Both the position numbers and the translations under genes were made by a program. A DNA stretch of 64,000 bases from assembly GCA_046294815.1 (NCBI GenBank), contig JBKBOJ010000003.1, positions 9,478 through 73,477 of the forward strand. Direction: 5' to 3'. This document shows positions 39,112-47,261 of the stretch, piece by piece. Each line of letters starts with the position of its first letter. The first letter of the stretch is position 1. This DNA is from Pelomonas sp046294815 (GTDB lineage Bacteria; Pseudomonadota; Gammaproteobacteria; Burkholderiales; Burkholderiaceae_C). Below the pieces are notes generated by a model. That model did not search any database and was not told where the DNA came from. It saw only the letters and a list, made by a program, of their open reading frames with translations.

Positions 39112-42100
39112 GCCATTTCAGCCATTGCCAAGGCCTTGTCCATGTCCACCGCGACGATGCGGGACACGCCCTGCTCCTGCATCGTCACGCCGATGAGTTG
39201 TTCGGCCATCTCCATCGCGATCTTGTTGTGGGAGATGAAGAGGAATTGCGTGCTGCGGCTCATCTGCGAGACGAGCTTGGCATAACGCTCGGTGTTGGCG
39301 TCATCCAGCGGGGCGTCAACCTCGTCGAGCAGGCAGAACGGGGCCGGGTTGAGCTGAAAGATCGCAAACACCAGCGCAATGGCCGTCAGCGCCTTCTCGC
39401 CGCCGGAGAGCAGGTGGATGGTGGAGTTCTTCTTGCCCGGCGGCTGGGCCATCACCTGCACGCCGGCGTCCAGGATCTCGTCGCCCGTCATCACCAGCTT
39501 GGCCTGGCCGCCGCCGAACAGCTCGGGGAACATGCGGCCGAAGTGATCGTTGACCTGGTTGAAGGTCGAGCCGAGCAGGTCGCGCGTCTCCAGGTCGATC
39601 TTGTGGATGGCGTCTTCCAGCGTCTTGATGGCCGCGTTCAGGTCGGCGCACTGCGAGTCCAGAAAGGTCTTGCGCTCGCGCGCCGCGCTCAGCTCGTCCA
39701 GCGCGGCGAGGTTGACGGCACCCAAAGCCGCGATCTCGCGGTTGATGCGGTCGATCTCGCCCTGCAGGCCGTAGAGCTTCACCCCACCTTCCTCGATGGA
39801 CTTGGCGAGTGCCTCCTGGTCCACACCGGCCGCCTCCAGCTGCTCGCGGTATTGCGCGCCGCCCAGCTGCGCGGCCTGCTCCTCCAGTTGCAACTTGGTG
39901 ATGGCCTCGCGCAGCGGCTCCAGGCTGCGCTCCAAGCTCAGGCGCTGCTCGTCGGCCTTGCGCAGGCGCAAGGACAAGTCGTCGTAGTTCGTGCGCACCG
40001 CAGCCAGCTGCTGCTCGCGTTCGAGCTTGAGGGCCAGCGCATCCTGCAGGCCGGCTTGCGCTGCGGCATCGTTGAGGCCGTCCAGCTCGGTCTGCAGGCT
40101 GGCGGCCGACGCCGCCACCTGCTGGATTTGCGCCTGGGCTGTCTCGATGCCGCGCTGCAGCTCGCTGCGGCGGGCAGCCAGTGTCTGCGTGGCAAAGCGT
40201 GCTTCCTGCGCGCGGCGCTCCAGCGTGCGCAGTTGCTCGCGGGCGTCGGCCAAGCGGCGTTCGGCGGCGATGACGGCGTCCTCCAGCTCGGCATGGCGCT
40301 GCTGCGCGTCGCCCAGCTGCATGTCCAGCTCCTCGAAGCGCGCCTCGCCGAGCGCGCGGCGCTCCTGCAGCGCCTCCTGCTGCTGAGCGATCTCGGCCAG
40401 CTCGGCGTCCAGCGCGGCGCGGCGCTGCTGGCTGGCTTCGGCCTGGCTGCTCAGACGCAGCAGTTCGACGTGGAGCTGATGCGCGCGCGTCTGCGCTTCG
40501 CTGGCCTCGCGGCGCAGCGCCGTCAGGCGCGCATTCGCGTCGTTGAACTGGTGCTCGACGCGCGACAGCGCCAGCCGGGCCTCGTCGGCGATGAGCTGCT
40601 GCGCGCGCAGCGCCGTCGTCAGCTGCTCGATCTCCTGCGCACGCGCCAGCAAGCCGGCCTGTTCGGAGTCGGGCGCGTAGAAGGTGACGGAGAACTGGCC
40701 CACCGCGTGGCCCTGCGGCGTCAGGATCACCTCGCCATGCGTCAGCCGCTCGCGCGCGGCCAGCGCGGCACTCAGGTCGGGCGCGGTGTAGACGCCCTCC
40801 AGCCAGTCGTTGAGCAGCGCGACCAGACCGGCGTCTTCCAGCCGCAGCAGCGATGTCAGCGTGGGCAGAGTCTCGTGCGTGTTGGCGATGGAGCCCGGCG
40901 GCGTCGAATAAAAGGCCAGGCGCGCGGGCGGCGCATCGGCCTCGAAGGCGCGCACCGTGTCCAGCCGGCCCACGCTCAAAGCGCCCATGCGCTCGCGCAG
41001 CGCGGCTTCCAGCGCGTTCTCCCAGCCGGGCTGGATATGCAGCCGCGTCCACAGGCCTTGCAGGCCGTCCAGGCCATGCTTGGCCAGCCAGGGTTTGAGC
41101 TTGCCCTCGGTCTGCACTTTCTCCTGCAGGGCCTTCAGCGCCTCCAGGCGGGCCGTCAGCTCGGACTGCTTGGCGAGCTGTGCATTGGCGTCCTGCTGCG
41201 CAGCGCGCCGCTGCTCTTCCAACTGCGGCAATTGCTCGGCCAGCTCTTGCAGGCGGGCGTCAGCCTGGTCGCGGGCCTCGTCGGCCGCGGCGCTGCGGGC
41301 CTTCAGCGCTGCCAGTGCCTCATGATCGGGTGCGCCCAGGGCGCGTGACTCGGCCGTCAGCTTGTCCTCGCGCTGGCGCAGCGCCCGCGCCTGCTCATCC
41401 ACGCTGCGGCTCTCGGCGGCCAGCACCTGGATCTGCTGCTGCACCTGGGCCACCAGCGCGCGCTGCTCGTTGGCACGGGCCTGGGCGGCACGCAGGGCGT
41501 CCTCGGCGACGGGCAATTGGGCCTGCTGCTCCTCGGCCTGCGCGGCCAGGATCTCGCTTTGCTCCTCGGCACCGGCGATCTGCTCGGCAATGCCCTCGAG
41601 CTCGGCGGTCGAGGCCTCGACCCGCTCGCGCCACTGCTGGTCCTGCACCTGCAACTCGGCCAAGCGCGTCTGCGCGCGGTTGCGACTCTCGACGACAAAA
41701 CGGATGCGCTCCTCCAGCCGGCTGACCTCGAGCTGCGCCTCGGCATAACGGCCCTGTGAGGCGTGCAGCTCATCGCCGGCAGCGTAGTGCTGCTGGCGCA
41801 CCTCCTCCAGCGTGGCCTCCACCGCGCGCAGCTCGGCAAGACGCGACTCCAGCGCATTGACGGCCTCGGCATGCGCGGCCTTCACGCGCGCCGCCTCGTT
41901 GCCGGCATCGCGCGCCTTGAGGAACCAGAGCTGGTGCAGCTTCAGCGTGCCGGCGTCCTGCAGTTGCCGATAGCTGGCCGCCACCTCGGCCTGGCGCTCC
42001 AGCTTCTCGAGGTTGGCATTGAGCTCGCGCAGGATGTCGTCGACGCGGGTCAGGTTCTCGCGCGTGTCCTTGAGCCGGTTCTCCGTCTCGCGGCGGCGCT

Positions 42101-42623
42101 CCTTGTATTTGGACACGCCGGCGGCTTCTTCGAGGAACAGCCGCAGCTCCTCGGGTTTGCTCTCGATGATGCGCGAGATGGTGCCCTGGCCGATGATGGC
42201 GTAGGCACGCGGACCCAGGCCGGTGCCGAGGAACACGTCCTGCACGTCGCGCCGCCGCACCGGCTGGTTGTTGATGAAGTAGCTGCTAGTGCCGTCGCGC
42301 GTCAGCACGCGCTTCACGGCAATCTCGCTGAACTGGTTCCAGGGGCCGCCGGCACGCGCGGAGCTGTTGTCGAACACCAGCTCCACGCTGGCCCGACCCG
42401 CAGGCTTGCGGTTGCCGGAGCCGTTGAAGATGACATCCTGCATGGACTCGCCGCGCAGTTCGCTCGCCTTGCTCTCGCCCAGCACCCAGCGCACGGCGTC
42501 CATGATGTTGGACTTGCCGCAGCCATTGGGCCCCACCACGCCGACGAGCTGCCCGGGCAGCTGGAAGGTGGTGGGTTCGGCAAAGGACTTGAAGCCGGCC
42601 AGCTTGATCGAGTTCAGCCGCAT
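39108..42623 (-). CDS. smc: Chromosome segregation ATPase SMC
   Basis: Structural-maintenance-of-chromosomes ATPase of 1171 residues. It has an N-terminal Walker A (GPNGCGKSNIMDAVRW), two long coiled-coil arms around a hinge (about 490-660, with HGLDGLQGLWTRL and APPARLAFYST), a C-terminal ABC signature (LLSGGEKALTAIAL) and a Walker B (FCLLDEVDAPLDDAN). It compacts and segregates DNA with ScpA/ScpB. The start at 42623 (MRLNSIKLAGFKSFAEPT) is the family start; a 68-residue upstream extension is not homologous. The ATG lacks a strong ribosome site, and a terminator-like hairpin lies in its leader. Confidence 0.97.
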   Translation of the reverse strand: MRLNSIKLAGFKSFAEPTTFQLPGQLVGVVGPNGCGKSNIMDAVRWVLGESKASELRGESMQDVIFNGSGNRKPAGRASVELVFDNSSARAGGPWNQFSEIAVKRVLTRDGTSSYFINNQPVRRRDVQDVFLGTGLGPRAYAIIGQGTISRIIESKPEELRLFLEEAAGVSKYKERRRETENRLKDTRENLTRVDDILRELNANLEKLERQAEVAASYRQLQDAGTLKLHQLWFLKARDAGNEAARVKAAHAEAVNALESRLAELRAVEATLEEVRQQHYAAGDELHASQGRYAEAQLEVSRLEERIRFVVESRNRAQTRLAELQVQDQQWRERVEASTAELEGIAEQIAGAEEQSEILAAQAEEQQAQLPVAEDALRAAQARANEQRALVAQVQQQIQVLAAESRSVDEQARALRQREDKLTAESRALGAPDHEALAALKARSAAADEARDQADARLQELAEQLPQLEEQRRAAQQDANAQLAKQSELTARLEALKALQEKVQTEGKLKPWLAKHGLDGLQGLWTRLHIQPGWENALEAALRERMGALSVGRLDTVRAFEADAPPARLAFYSTPPGSIANTHETLPTLTSLLRLEDAGLVALLNDWLEGVYTAPDLSAALAARERLTHGEVILTPQGHAVGQFSVTFYAPDSEQAGLLARAQEIEQLTTALRAQQLIADEARLALSRVEHQFNDANARLTALRREASEAQTRAHQLHVELLRLSSQAEASQQRRAALDAELAEIAQQQEALQERRALGEARFEELDMQLGDAQQRHAELEDAVIAAERRLADAREQLRTLERRAQEARFATQTLAARRSELQRGIETAQAQIQQVAASAASLQTELDGLNDAAAQAGLQDALALKLEREQQLAAVRTNYDDLSLRLRKADEQRLSLERSLEPLREAITKLQLEEQAAQLGGAQYREQLEAAGVDQEALAKSIEEGGVKLYGLQGEIDRINREIAALGAVNLAALDELSAARERKTFLDSQCADLNAAIKTLEDAIHKIDLETRDLLGSTFNQVNDHFGRMFPELFGGGQAKLVMTGDEILDAGVQVMAQPPGKKNSTIHLLSGGEKALTAIALVFAIFQLNPAPFCLLDEVDAPLDDANTERYAKLVSQMSRSTQFLFISHNKIAMEMAEQLIGVTMQEQGVSRIVAVDMDKALAMAEMA

Positions 42624-42658
42624 GACGGAGGCACGTAAGCCGTTGATTTGGCTAAAGA

Positions 42659-42681
42659 AAAGCGCCTTCAACGGGCGCTTT
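42659..42681 (-). terminator. Terminator-like hairpin in the smc leader
   Basis: AAAGCGCC (42659-42666) pairs with GGCGCTTT (42674-42681) around a 7-base loop. On the minus strand the stem is followed by TTTTCTTT. The site is 36 bases upstream of the smc start codon and downstream of a TATCAT hexamer that could be the smc -10 box (minus strand, about 42701-42696). It could attenuate smc transcription. No gene ends here on the minus strand, so it is not an ordinary 3' terminator. Confidence 0.5.
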
Positions 42682-42729
42682 GACGGGGCCGGATGATAGC
42701 ATTCGCCCCCTCGCAAGCCCCCCACGACC

Positions 42730-43224
42730 ATGGCCACCAAGAAGTCTCTCGCCCCCGCCGCCAAGAAGAACAAGCCCAAGATGCGCGAGGTGCCCAAGAA
42801 CCCGCCGAGCAAGCCCAGCAAGGACATCCTGGTCTTCCCGAACCCTAACCCGGAGCGCGACTACGTCATCCAGTTCCAGGTGCCCGAGTTCACCTGCCAC
42901 TGCCCGCTGACCGGCCAGCCCGACTTCGCGCATTTCACGATCGACATGATTGCGGACGAGCTGTGCGTGGAGCTCAAGAGCCTGAAGATGTATTTCTGGA
43001 GCTACCGCAATGAGGGCGCCTTCCACGAGAAGGTCACCAACAAGATCCTGGATGACATCGTCAAGGTCACCGACCCGCGCTTCATCCGCATCACTGCCAA
43101 GTGGTATGTGCGCGGCGGCATCTACACCAACATCGTCGCCGAGCACCGCAAGCCCGGCTGGACGCCGGCTCCGCGCGTGGATCTGCCGGCACACGGCTTC
43201 GAATCGGGGATGCTGGGCGCATGA
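42730..43224 (+). CDS. queF: NADPH-dependent 7-cyano-7-deazaguanine reductase QueF
   Basis: Reduces preQ0 to preQ1 in queuosine tRNA-modification synthesis. At 164 residues it is a type I (YkvM-like) QueF. The thioimide-forming Cys lies in FTCHCPLTGQPDFAHF, and the substrate-binding motif is visible as ELKSLKMYFWSYRNEGAFHE. The first ~25 residues are a Lys-rich extension. The stop overlaps the dapC start (ATGA), which couples tRNA modification to lysine biosynthesis genes. Confidence 0.94.
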   Translation: MATKKSLAPAAKKNKPKMREVPKNPPSKPSKDILVFPNPNPERDYVIQFQVPEFTCHCPLTGQPDFAHFTIDMIADELCVELKSLKMYFWSYRNEGAFHEKVTNKILDDIVKVTDPRFIRITAKWYVRGGIYTNIVAEHRKPGWTPAPRVDLPAHGFESGMLGA

Positions 43225-44414
43225 ATCCGTTGCTGGAGCGGCTGCAGCCCTACCCCTTCGAGCGGCTGCGTCAGCTGACCGCGGGCATCACGCCCAACCC
43301 TGACTTCAAGCCCATCTCGCTGGGCATCGGCGAGCCGCGCCATGCGGCGCCGGCGTTGATCGAGGAAGCGATCAAGGGCGCGATGGCCGGCCTGTCGGGC
43401 TACCCGGCCACCGCCGGCACGCCGGCGCTGCGTGAGGCCATCGCCGGCTGGATCGCGCGCCGCTACGGGTTGAACGTCGACCCTGCCACCCAGGTGCTGC
43501 CGGTCAACGGCTCGCGCGAGGCGCTGTTCGCCATCGCGCAGACGGTCGTGGATGCCAGCCGCCCGGGCGCGACGGTTGTCTGCCCCAACCCCTTCTACCA
43601 AATCTACGAAGGCGCGGCCCTGCTGGCCGGTGCCGACGTGGCCTTTGCCAACGCGGACCCAGCGCGCAACTTCGCGGCGGACTGGCGCCAGATCACCGAC
43701 GCCACCTGGGCCCGCACGCAGCTGCTCTACGTCTGCTCGCCGGGCAACCCCAGTGGCGCGGTGATGCCGCTGGCCGAGTGGCAGGTGCTGTTTGAGCTCA
43801 GCGACCGGCATGGCTTCGTCATCGCGTCGGACGAGTGCTATTCGGAGATTTACTTCCGCGACCAAGCGCCGCTGGGCGGCCTGGAAGCCGCGGCCAAGCT
43901 GGGCCGCAGCGACTTCAAGAACCTCATCGCCTTCACCTCGCTGTCCAAGCGCTCCAACGTGCCGGGCCTGCGCTCGGGCTTCGTCGCGGGCGACGCGGCG
44001 CTGCTCAAGCAGTTCCTGCTCTACCGCACCTATCACGGCAGCGCGATGAGCCCGCTCGTGCAGGCCGCCAGCATCGCGGCGTGGAACGACGAGGCCCATG
44101 TCGTCGACAACCGCGCGCGCTATCGGCGCAAGTTCGCCGAAGTGACGCCGCTGCTTTCGCAAGTGCTGGATGTCGCCTTGCCCGATGCCGGCTTTTACCT
44201 ATGGGCAGCTGTCCCTGGCGGGGATGACGTCGCCTTCGCTAAAGGGCTGCTCGCTCAATACAATCTGGCCGTCCTGCCGGGCAGCCTGCTCGCCCGCCCC
44301 GCCCATGGCGCCAATCCCGGCGCCGGCCGCATCCGCCTGGCCCTGGTGGCCGACGAGGCCGAATGCCTCGAAGCCGCTCACCGCATCGTCTCCTTCACGA
44401 AGAATTCCCGCTGA
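43221..44414 (+). CDS. dapC: Succinyldiaminopimelate transaminase DapC
   Basis: PLP-dependent class I/II aminotransferase of 397 residues, making N-succinyl-LL-diaminopimelate in lysine and peptidoglycan synthesis. Seen in the sequence are LGIGEPRHAAPALI near the N-terminus, NPFYQIYEGA, CSPGNPSGAVMP, SDECYSEIYF, the PLP lysine in SLSKRSNVPGLRSGF and a C-terminal RIRLALV Arg motif. Its place directly before dapD (1-base overlap TGATG) separates it from other aminotransferases such as ArgD or general aspartate aminotransferase. Confidence 0.93.
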   Translation: MNPLLERLQPYPFERLRQLTAGITPNPDFKPISLGIGEPRHAAPALIEEAIKGAMAGLSGYPATAGTPALREAIAGWIARRYGLNVDPATQVLPVNGSREALFAIAQTVVDASRPGATVVCPNPFYQIYEGAALLAGADVAFANADPARNFAADWRQITDATWARTQLLYVCSPGNPSGAVMPLAEWQVLFELSDRHGFVIASDECYSEIYFRDQAPLGGLEAAAKLGRSDFKNLIAFTSLSKRSNVPGLRSGFVAGDAALLKQFLLYRTYHGSAMSPLVQAASIAAWNDEAHVVDNRARYRRKFAEVTPLLSQVLDVALPDAGFYLWAAVPGGDDVAFAKGLLAQYNLAVLPGSLLARPAHGANPGAGRIRLALVADEAECLEAAHRIVSFTKNSR

Positions 44415-45238
44415 TGAACACCGCCGAACTGCAAAGCTTGATCGACCTCGCCTGGGACAACCGCGCATCGCTGGACCCAGCCAACGCCCCCGAGCTGCGC
44501 GAAGCGGTCGAGCACGTCATCGCCGAGCTGGACGCCGGCCGGCTGCGTGTGGCCACCCGCGAGGGCGTGGGGCAGTGGACGGTGCACCAGTGGATCAAGA
44601 AGGCCGTGCTGCTGTCCTTCCGCCTGAACGACAACCATCTGATGGGCGACAAGGACCTGACCTTCTTCGACAAGGTGCCCACCAAGTTCGCCGGCATGAC
44701 CGAGGCCCAGCTGCGCGCCAGCGGCGTGCGCGTGGTGCCGCCGGCCGTCGCGCGGCGCGGCAGCTTCCAGGGCAAGAACGTGGTGCTGATGCCCAGCTAC
44801 GTGAACATCGGCGCCTACGTCGACGAAGGCGCCATGGTGGACACCTGGGCCACGGTCGGCTCCTGCGCGCAGATCGGCAAAAACGTGCATCTCTCTGGCG
44901 GCGTGGGCATCGGCGGCGTCCTGGAGCCGCTGCAGGCCAACCCGACCATCATCGAGGACAACTGCTTCATCGGCGCCCGCTCCGAGATCGTCGAGGGCGT
45001 CATCGTCGAGGAGAACTCGGTGATCTCCATGGGCGTCTACATCGGCCAGAGCACGCCCATCTACGACCGCGCCACCGACACCGTGAGCTACGGCCGCATC
45101 CCGGCCGGCTCCGTCGTCATCTCGGGCTCGCTGCCCAAGGACGGCGGCCGCTACAGCCTGTACGCGGCCATCATCGTCAAGCGGGTCGACGCGCAGACCC
45201 GCTCCAAGACCAGCATCAACGAACTGCTGCGTTCCTGA
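44414..45238 (+). CDS. dapD: 2,3,4,5-tetrahydropyridine-2,6-dicarboxylate N-succinyltransferase DapD
   Basis: Succinylates tetrahydrodipicolinate in the succinylase branch of lysine/diaminopimelate synthesis. The 274-residue length is exactly that of typical DapD. A helical N-terminal domain (LIDLAWDNRASLDPAN) precedes left-handed beta-helix hexapeptide repeats (about 105-235: VLMPSYVNIGAYVDEGAMVDTWATVGSCAQIG pattern) with VGIGGVLEPLQA. The start at 44414 shares one base with the dapC stop. Confidence 0.97.
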   Translation: MNTAELQSLIDLAWDNRASLDPANAPELREAVEHVIAELDAGRLRVATREGVGQWTVHQWIKKAVLLSFRLNDNHLMGDKDLTFFDKVPTKFAGMTEAQLRASGVRVVPPAVARRGSFQGKNVVLMPSYVNIGAYVDEGAMVDTWATVGSCAQIGKNVHLSGGVGIGGVLEPLQANPTIIEDNCFIGARSEIVEGVIVEENSVISMGVYIGQSTPIYDRATDTVSYGRIPAGSVVISGSLPKDGGRYSLYAAIIVKRVDAQTRSKTSINELLRS

Positions 45239-45240
45239 TC

Positions 45241-46404
45241 ATGGCCACCAGCGGCAACATGGAGCGCATCCTGCGGCTGATGGCCGACAAGGGGGCGTCG
45301 GACTGCTATTTGTCGGCCAATATGCCGGTGCTGATCCGCATCAATGGCCAGACCGTGCAGCTGTCTGACCAGCTCCTGACGCCGCCCCAGCCCCGCCAGC
45401 TGATCGCCGAGGTCGTGGACCCGGCAAGCCTCGCCGAGCTGGACAACACCGGCGAGCTGAACATGGCCGTGTCGGTCAGCGGCGTCGGCAGCTTCCGGCT
45501 GTCGGGCTTCCGCCAGCGCGGCTCCATCGCGGGGGTGTTCCGCCACATCCCGCACGACATCCCGTCGCTGGAATCGCTGCGGCTGCCGCCCATCCTGGGC
45601 CAGATGATCAAAGAAAAGCGCGGCCTCATCCTGATGGTGGGCGCCACCGGCACGGGCAAGAGCACCACGCTGGCGTCCATGCTGGAGTTGCGCAACCAGA
45701 CCATGACGGGGCACATCCTCACCATCGAGGATCCGATCGAGTACCTGTTCAACAACAAGCGCTCGGTCGTCAACCAGCGCGAGATCGGCCGCGACACGGC
45801 CTCGCTGCAGATCGCGCTCAAGAACGCGTTGCGCCAGGCGCCGGACTGCATCCTGATCGGCGAAATCCGCGACCGCGAGACGATGACGGCGGCGATCTCC
45901 TACTCGCTGTCGGGCCACCTGGTACTGGCCACGCTGCACGGCAACAACACCTACCACGCGCTGAACCGCATCCTGTCCTTCTACACACCGGAGTCCCGCC
46001 CGGCGCTTCTGAGCGACCTGGCGGCGGGCCTGAAGGCCATCGTGTCGCAGCGCCTCGTGCGGACCACGGCTGGCGGGCGCGTGCCGGTGGTGGAAATCCT
46101 GCTGAACACCAAGCTGACCGCCGAGCTGATCGAACAGGGCGACTTCACCGGCGTGAAGGAGGCGATGGAGAAGTCCATCGCCGAGGGTTCGCAAACCTAC
46201 GAAGAGCATTTCGCCAAGCTCATCACCGACGGCACCATCACGCGTGAGGAAGGCCTGGCCTTCGCCGACTCGCCGACCAACCTGCTCTGGCGCCTGCAGA
46301 ACGCCGCGACCGGCGCCCGCCTGGCCACCGCGCAGCGCAAGGAAGAAAAGGCCACCGACGAGGCCAGCTTCACCGAAATTACCCTGGACGTCCGCGGCAC
46401 TTGA
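45241..46404 (+). CDS. pilU: PilT/PilU-family twitching motility ATPase
   Basis: Hexameric retraction ATPase of type IV pili, 387 residues. It has an N-terminal PAS-like domain, a Walker A (GATGTGKSTTLASML), an Asp box (TIEDPIEYLF), a Walker B (CILIGEIRDRETM) and a His box (GHLVLATLHGNN). The sequence (NNKRSVVNQREIGRDTASLQIALKNAL pattern, C-terminal extension past residue 345) is closer to PilU than PilT. It starts 2 bases after the dapD stop and its stop overlaps the prmB start. No other pilus gene is in the window; PilU normally needs PilT. Confidence 0.92.
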   Translation: MATSGNMERILRLMADKGASDCYLSANMPVLIRINGQTVQLSDQLLTPPQPRQLIAEVVDPASLAELDNTGELNMAVSVSGVGSFRLSGFRQRGSIAGVFRHIPHDIPSLESLRLPPILGQMIKEKRGLILMVGATGTGKSTTLASMLELRNQTMTGHILTIEDPIEYLFNNKRSVVNQREIGRDTASLQIALKNALRQAPDCILIGEIRDRETMTAAISYSLSGHLVLATLHGNNTYHALNRILSFYTPESRPALLSDLAAGLKAIVSQRLVRTTAGGRVPVVEILLNTKLTAELIEQGDFTGVKEAMEKSIAEGSQTYEEHFAKLITDGTITREEGLAFADSPTNLLWRLQNAATGARLATAQRKEEKATDEASFTEITLDVRGT

Positions 46405-47261
46405 AGCTCATCGACTGCATTGACACCCAAGCCGCCCGCCTCGCCCAGGCGGGCTTGTTTTTTGGCCATGGCACGACGAACGCGTTCGACGAAGCCGTCT
46501 GGCTGGCGCTGTGGCGGCTGGGCCTGCCGCTGGATGCGCTCGACGAGCACGAGGGCCGCGAGCTCAGCGACGCCGAGGTCGCCGCCATCGCGGCACTGAT
46601 AGACGAGCGCATCACGACCCGCAAGCCTGCTGCCTACCTGACCGGGGAGGCCTGGCTGCAGGGCGTGCCATTCACGGTGGACGAGCGCGCCATCGTGCCG
46701 CGCAGCTTAATCGCCGAGCTGATCGCCGACGCCAGCATCGACCCCTGGCTCAACCCGGCAAGCCGACGCGTGCTGGATTTGTGCACCGGCAACGGCAGCC
46801 TGGCCGTGCTGGCGGCCATGGCTTGGCCCGACGTCGAGGTCGATGCGCTGGACATCGACGCCGACGCGCTGGCCGTGGCCAAGCTCAACATCGAGCGCCA
46901 CAACCTGACGGCGCGCATCCGTCTGCTGCAGGGCGACGGCCTGGCCGGCGCCCAAGGACCTTACGACTTGATCCTCTGCAATCCGCCCTACGTCAACAGC
47001 GCCAGCATGGCGGCCCTACCAGCCGAATACCGCGCGGAGCCCGAGCTGGCGCTGGCCGGAGGCAGTGACGGCATGGACTTCATCCGCGCACTGCTCAAGG
47101 CCGCGCCCGCCGCCTTGAACGACGCTGGCGTGCTGGTGCTGGAGATTGGCAACGAGCGCGAGAACTTCGAAGCCGCCTTCCCGTCGCTGGAAGTGGTCTG
47201 GATGGAAACCTCCTCCGGCACCGACCAGGTGCTGCTGGTGACGAAAGACCAGCTGTTGTGA
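46401..47261 (+). CDS. prmB: Ribosomal protein uL3 glutamine methyltransferase PrmB
   Basis: SAM-dependent N5-glutamine methyltransferase of 286 residues that modifies a Gln of ribosomal protein L3. The helical N-terminal domain (LIDCIDTQAARLAQAGLFFGHGT) fits PrmB rather than PrmC. The SAM site appears as VLDLCTGNGSLAVLAA, and the catalytic NPPY motif as LILCNPPYVNSASM. Translation begins at TTG 46401, overlapping the pilU stop (TTGA). The stop overlaps the GTG start of the next gene. Both start codons are rare types, consistent with coupled translation. Confidence 0.92.
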   Translation: MKLIDCIDTQAARLAQAGLFFGHGTTNAFDEAVWLALWRLGLPLDALDEHEGRELSDAEVAAIAALIDERITTRKPAAYLTGEAWLQGVPFTVDERAIVPRSLIAELIADASIDPWLNPASRRVLDLCTGNGSLAVLAAMAWPDVEVDALDIDADALAVAKLNIERHNLTARIRLLQGDGLAGAQGPYDLILCNPPYVNSASMAALPAEYRAEPELALAGGSDGMDFIRALLKAAPAALNDAGVLVLEIGNERENFEAAFPSLEVVWMETSSGTDQVLLVTKDQLL

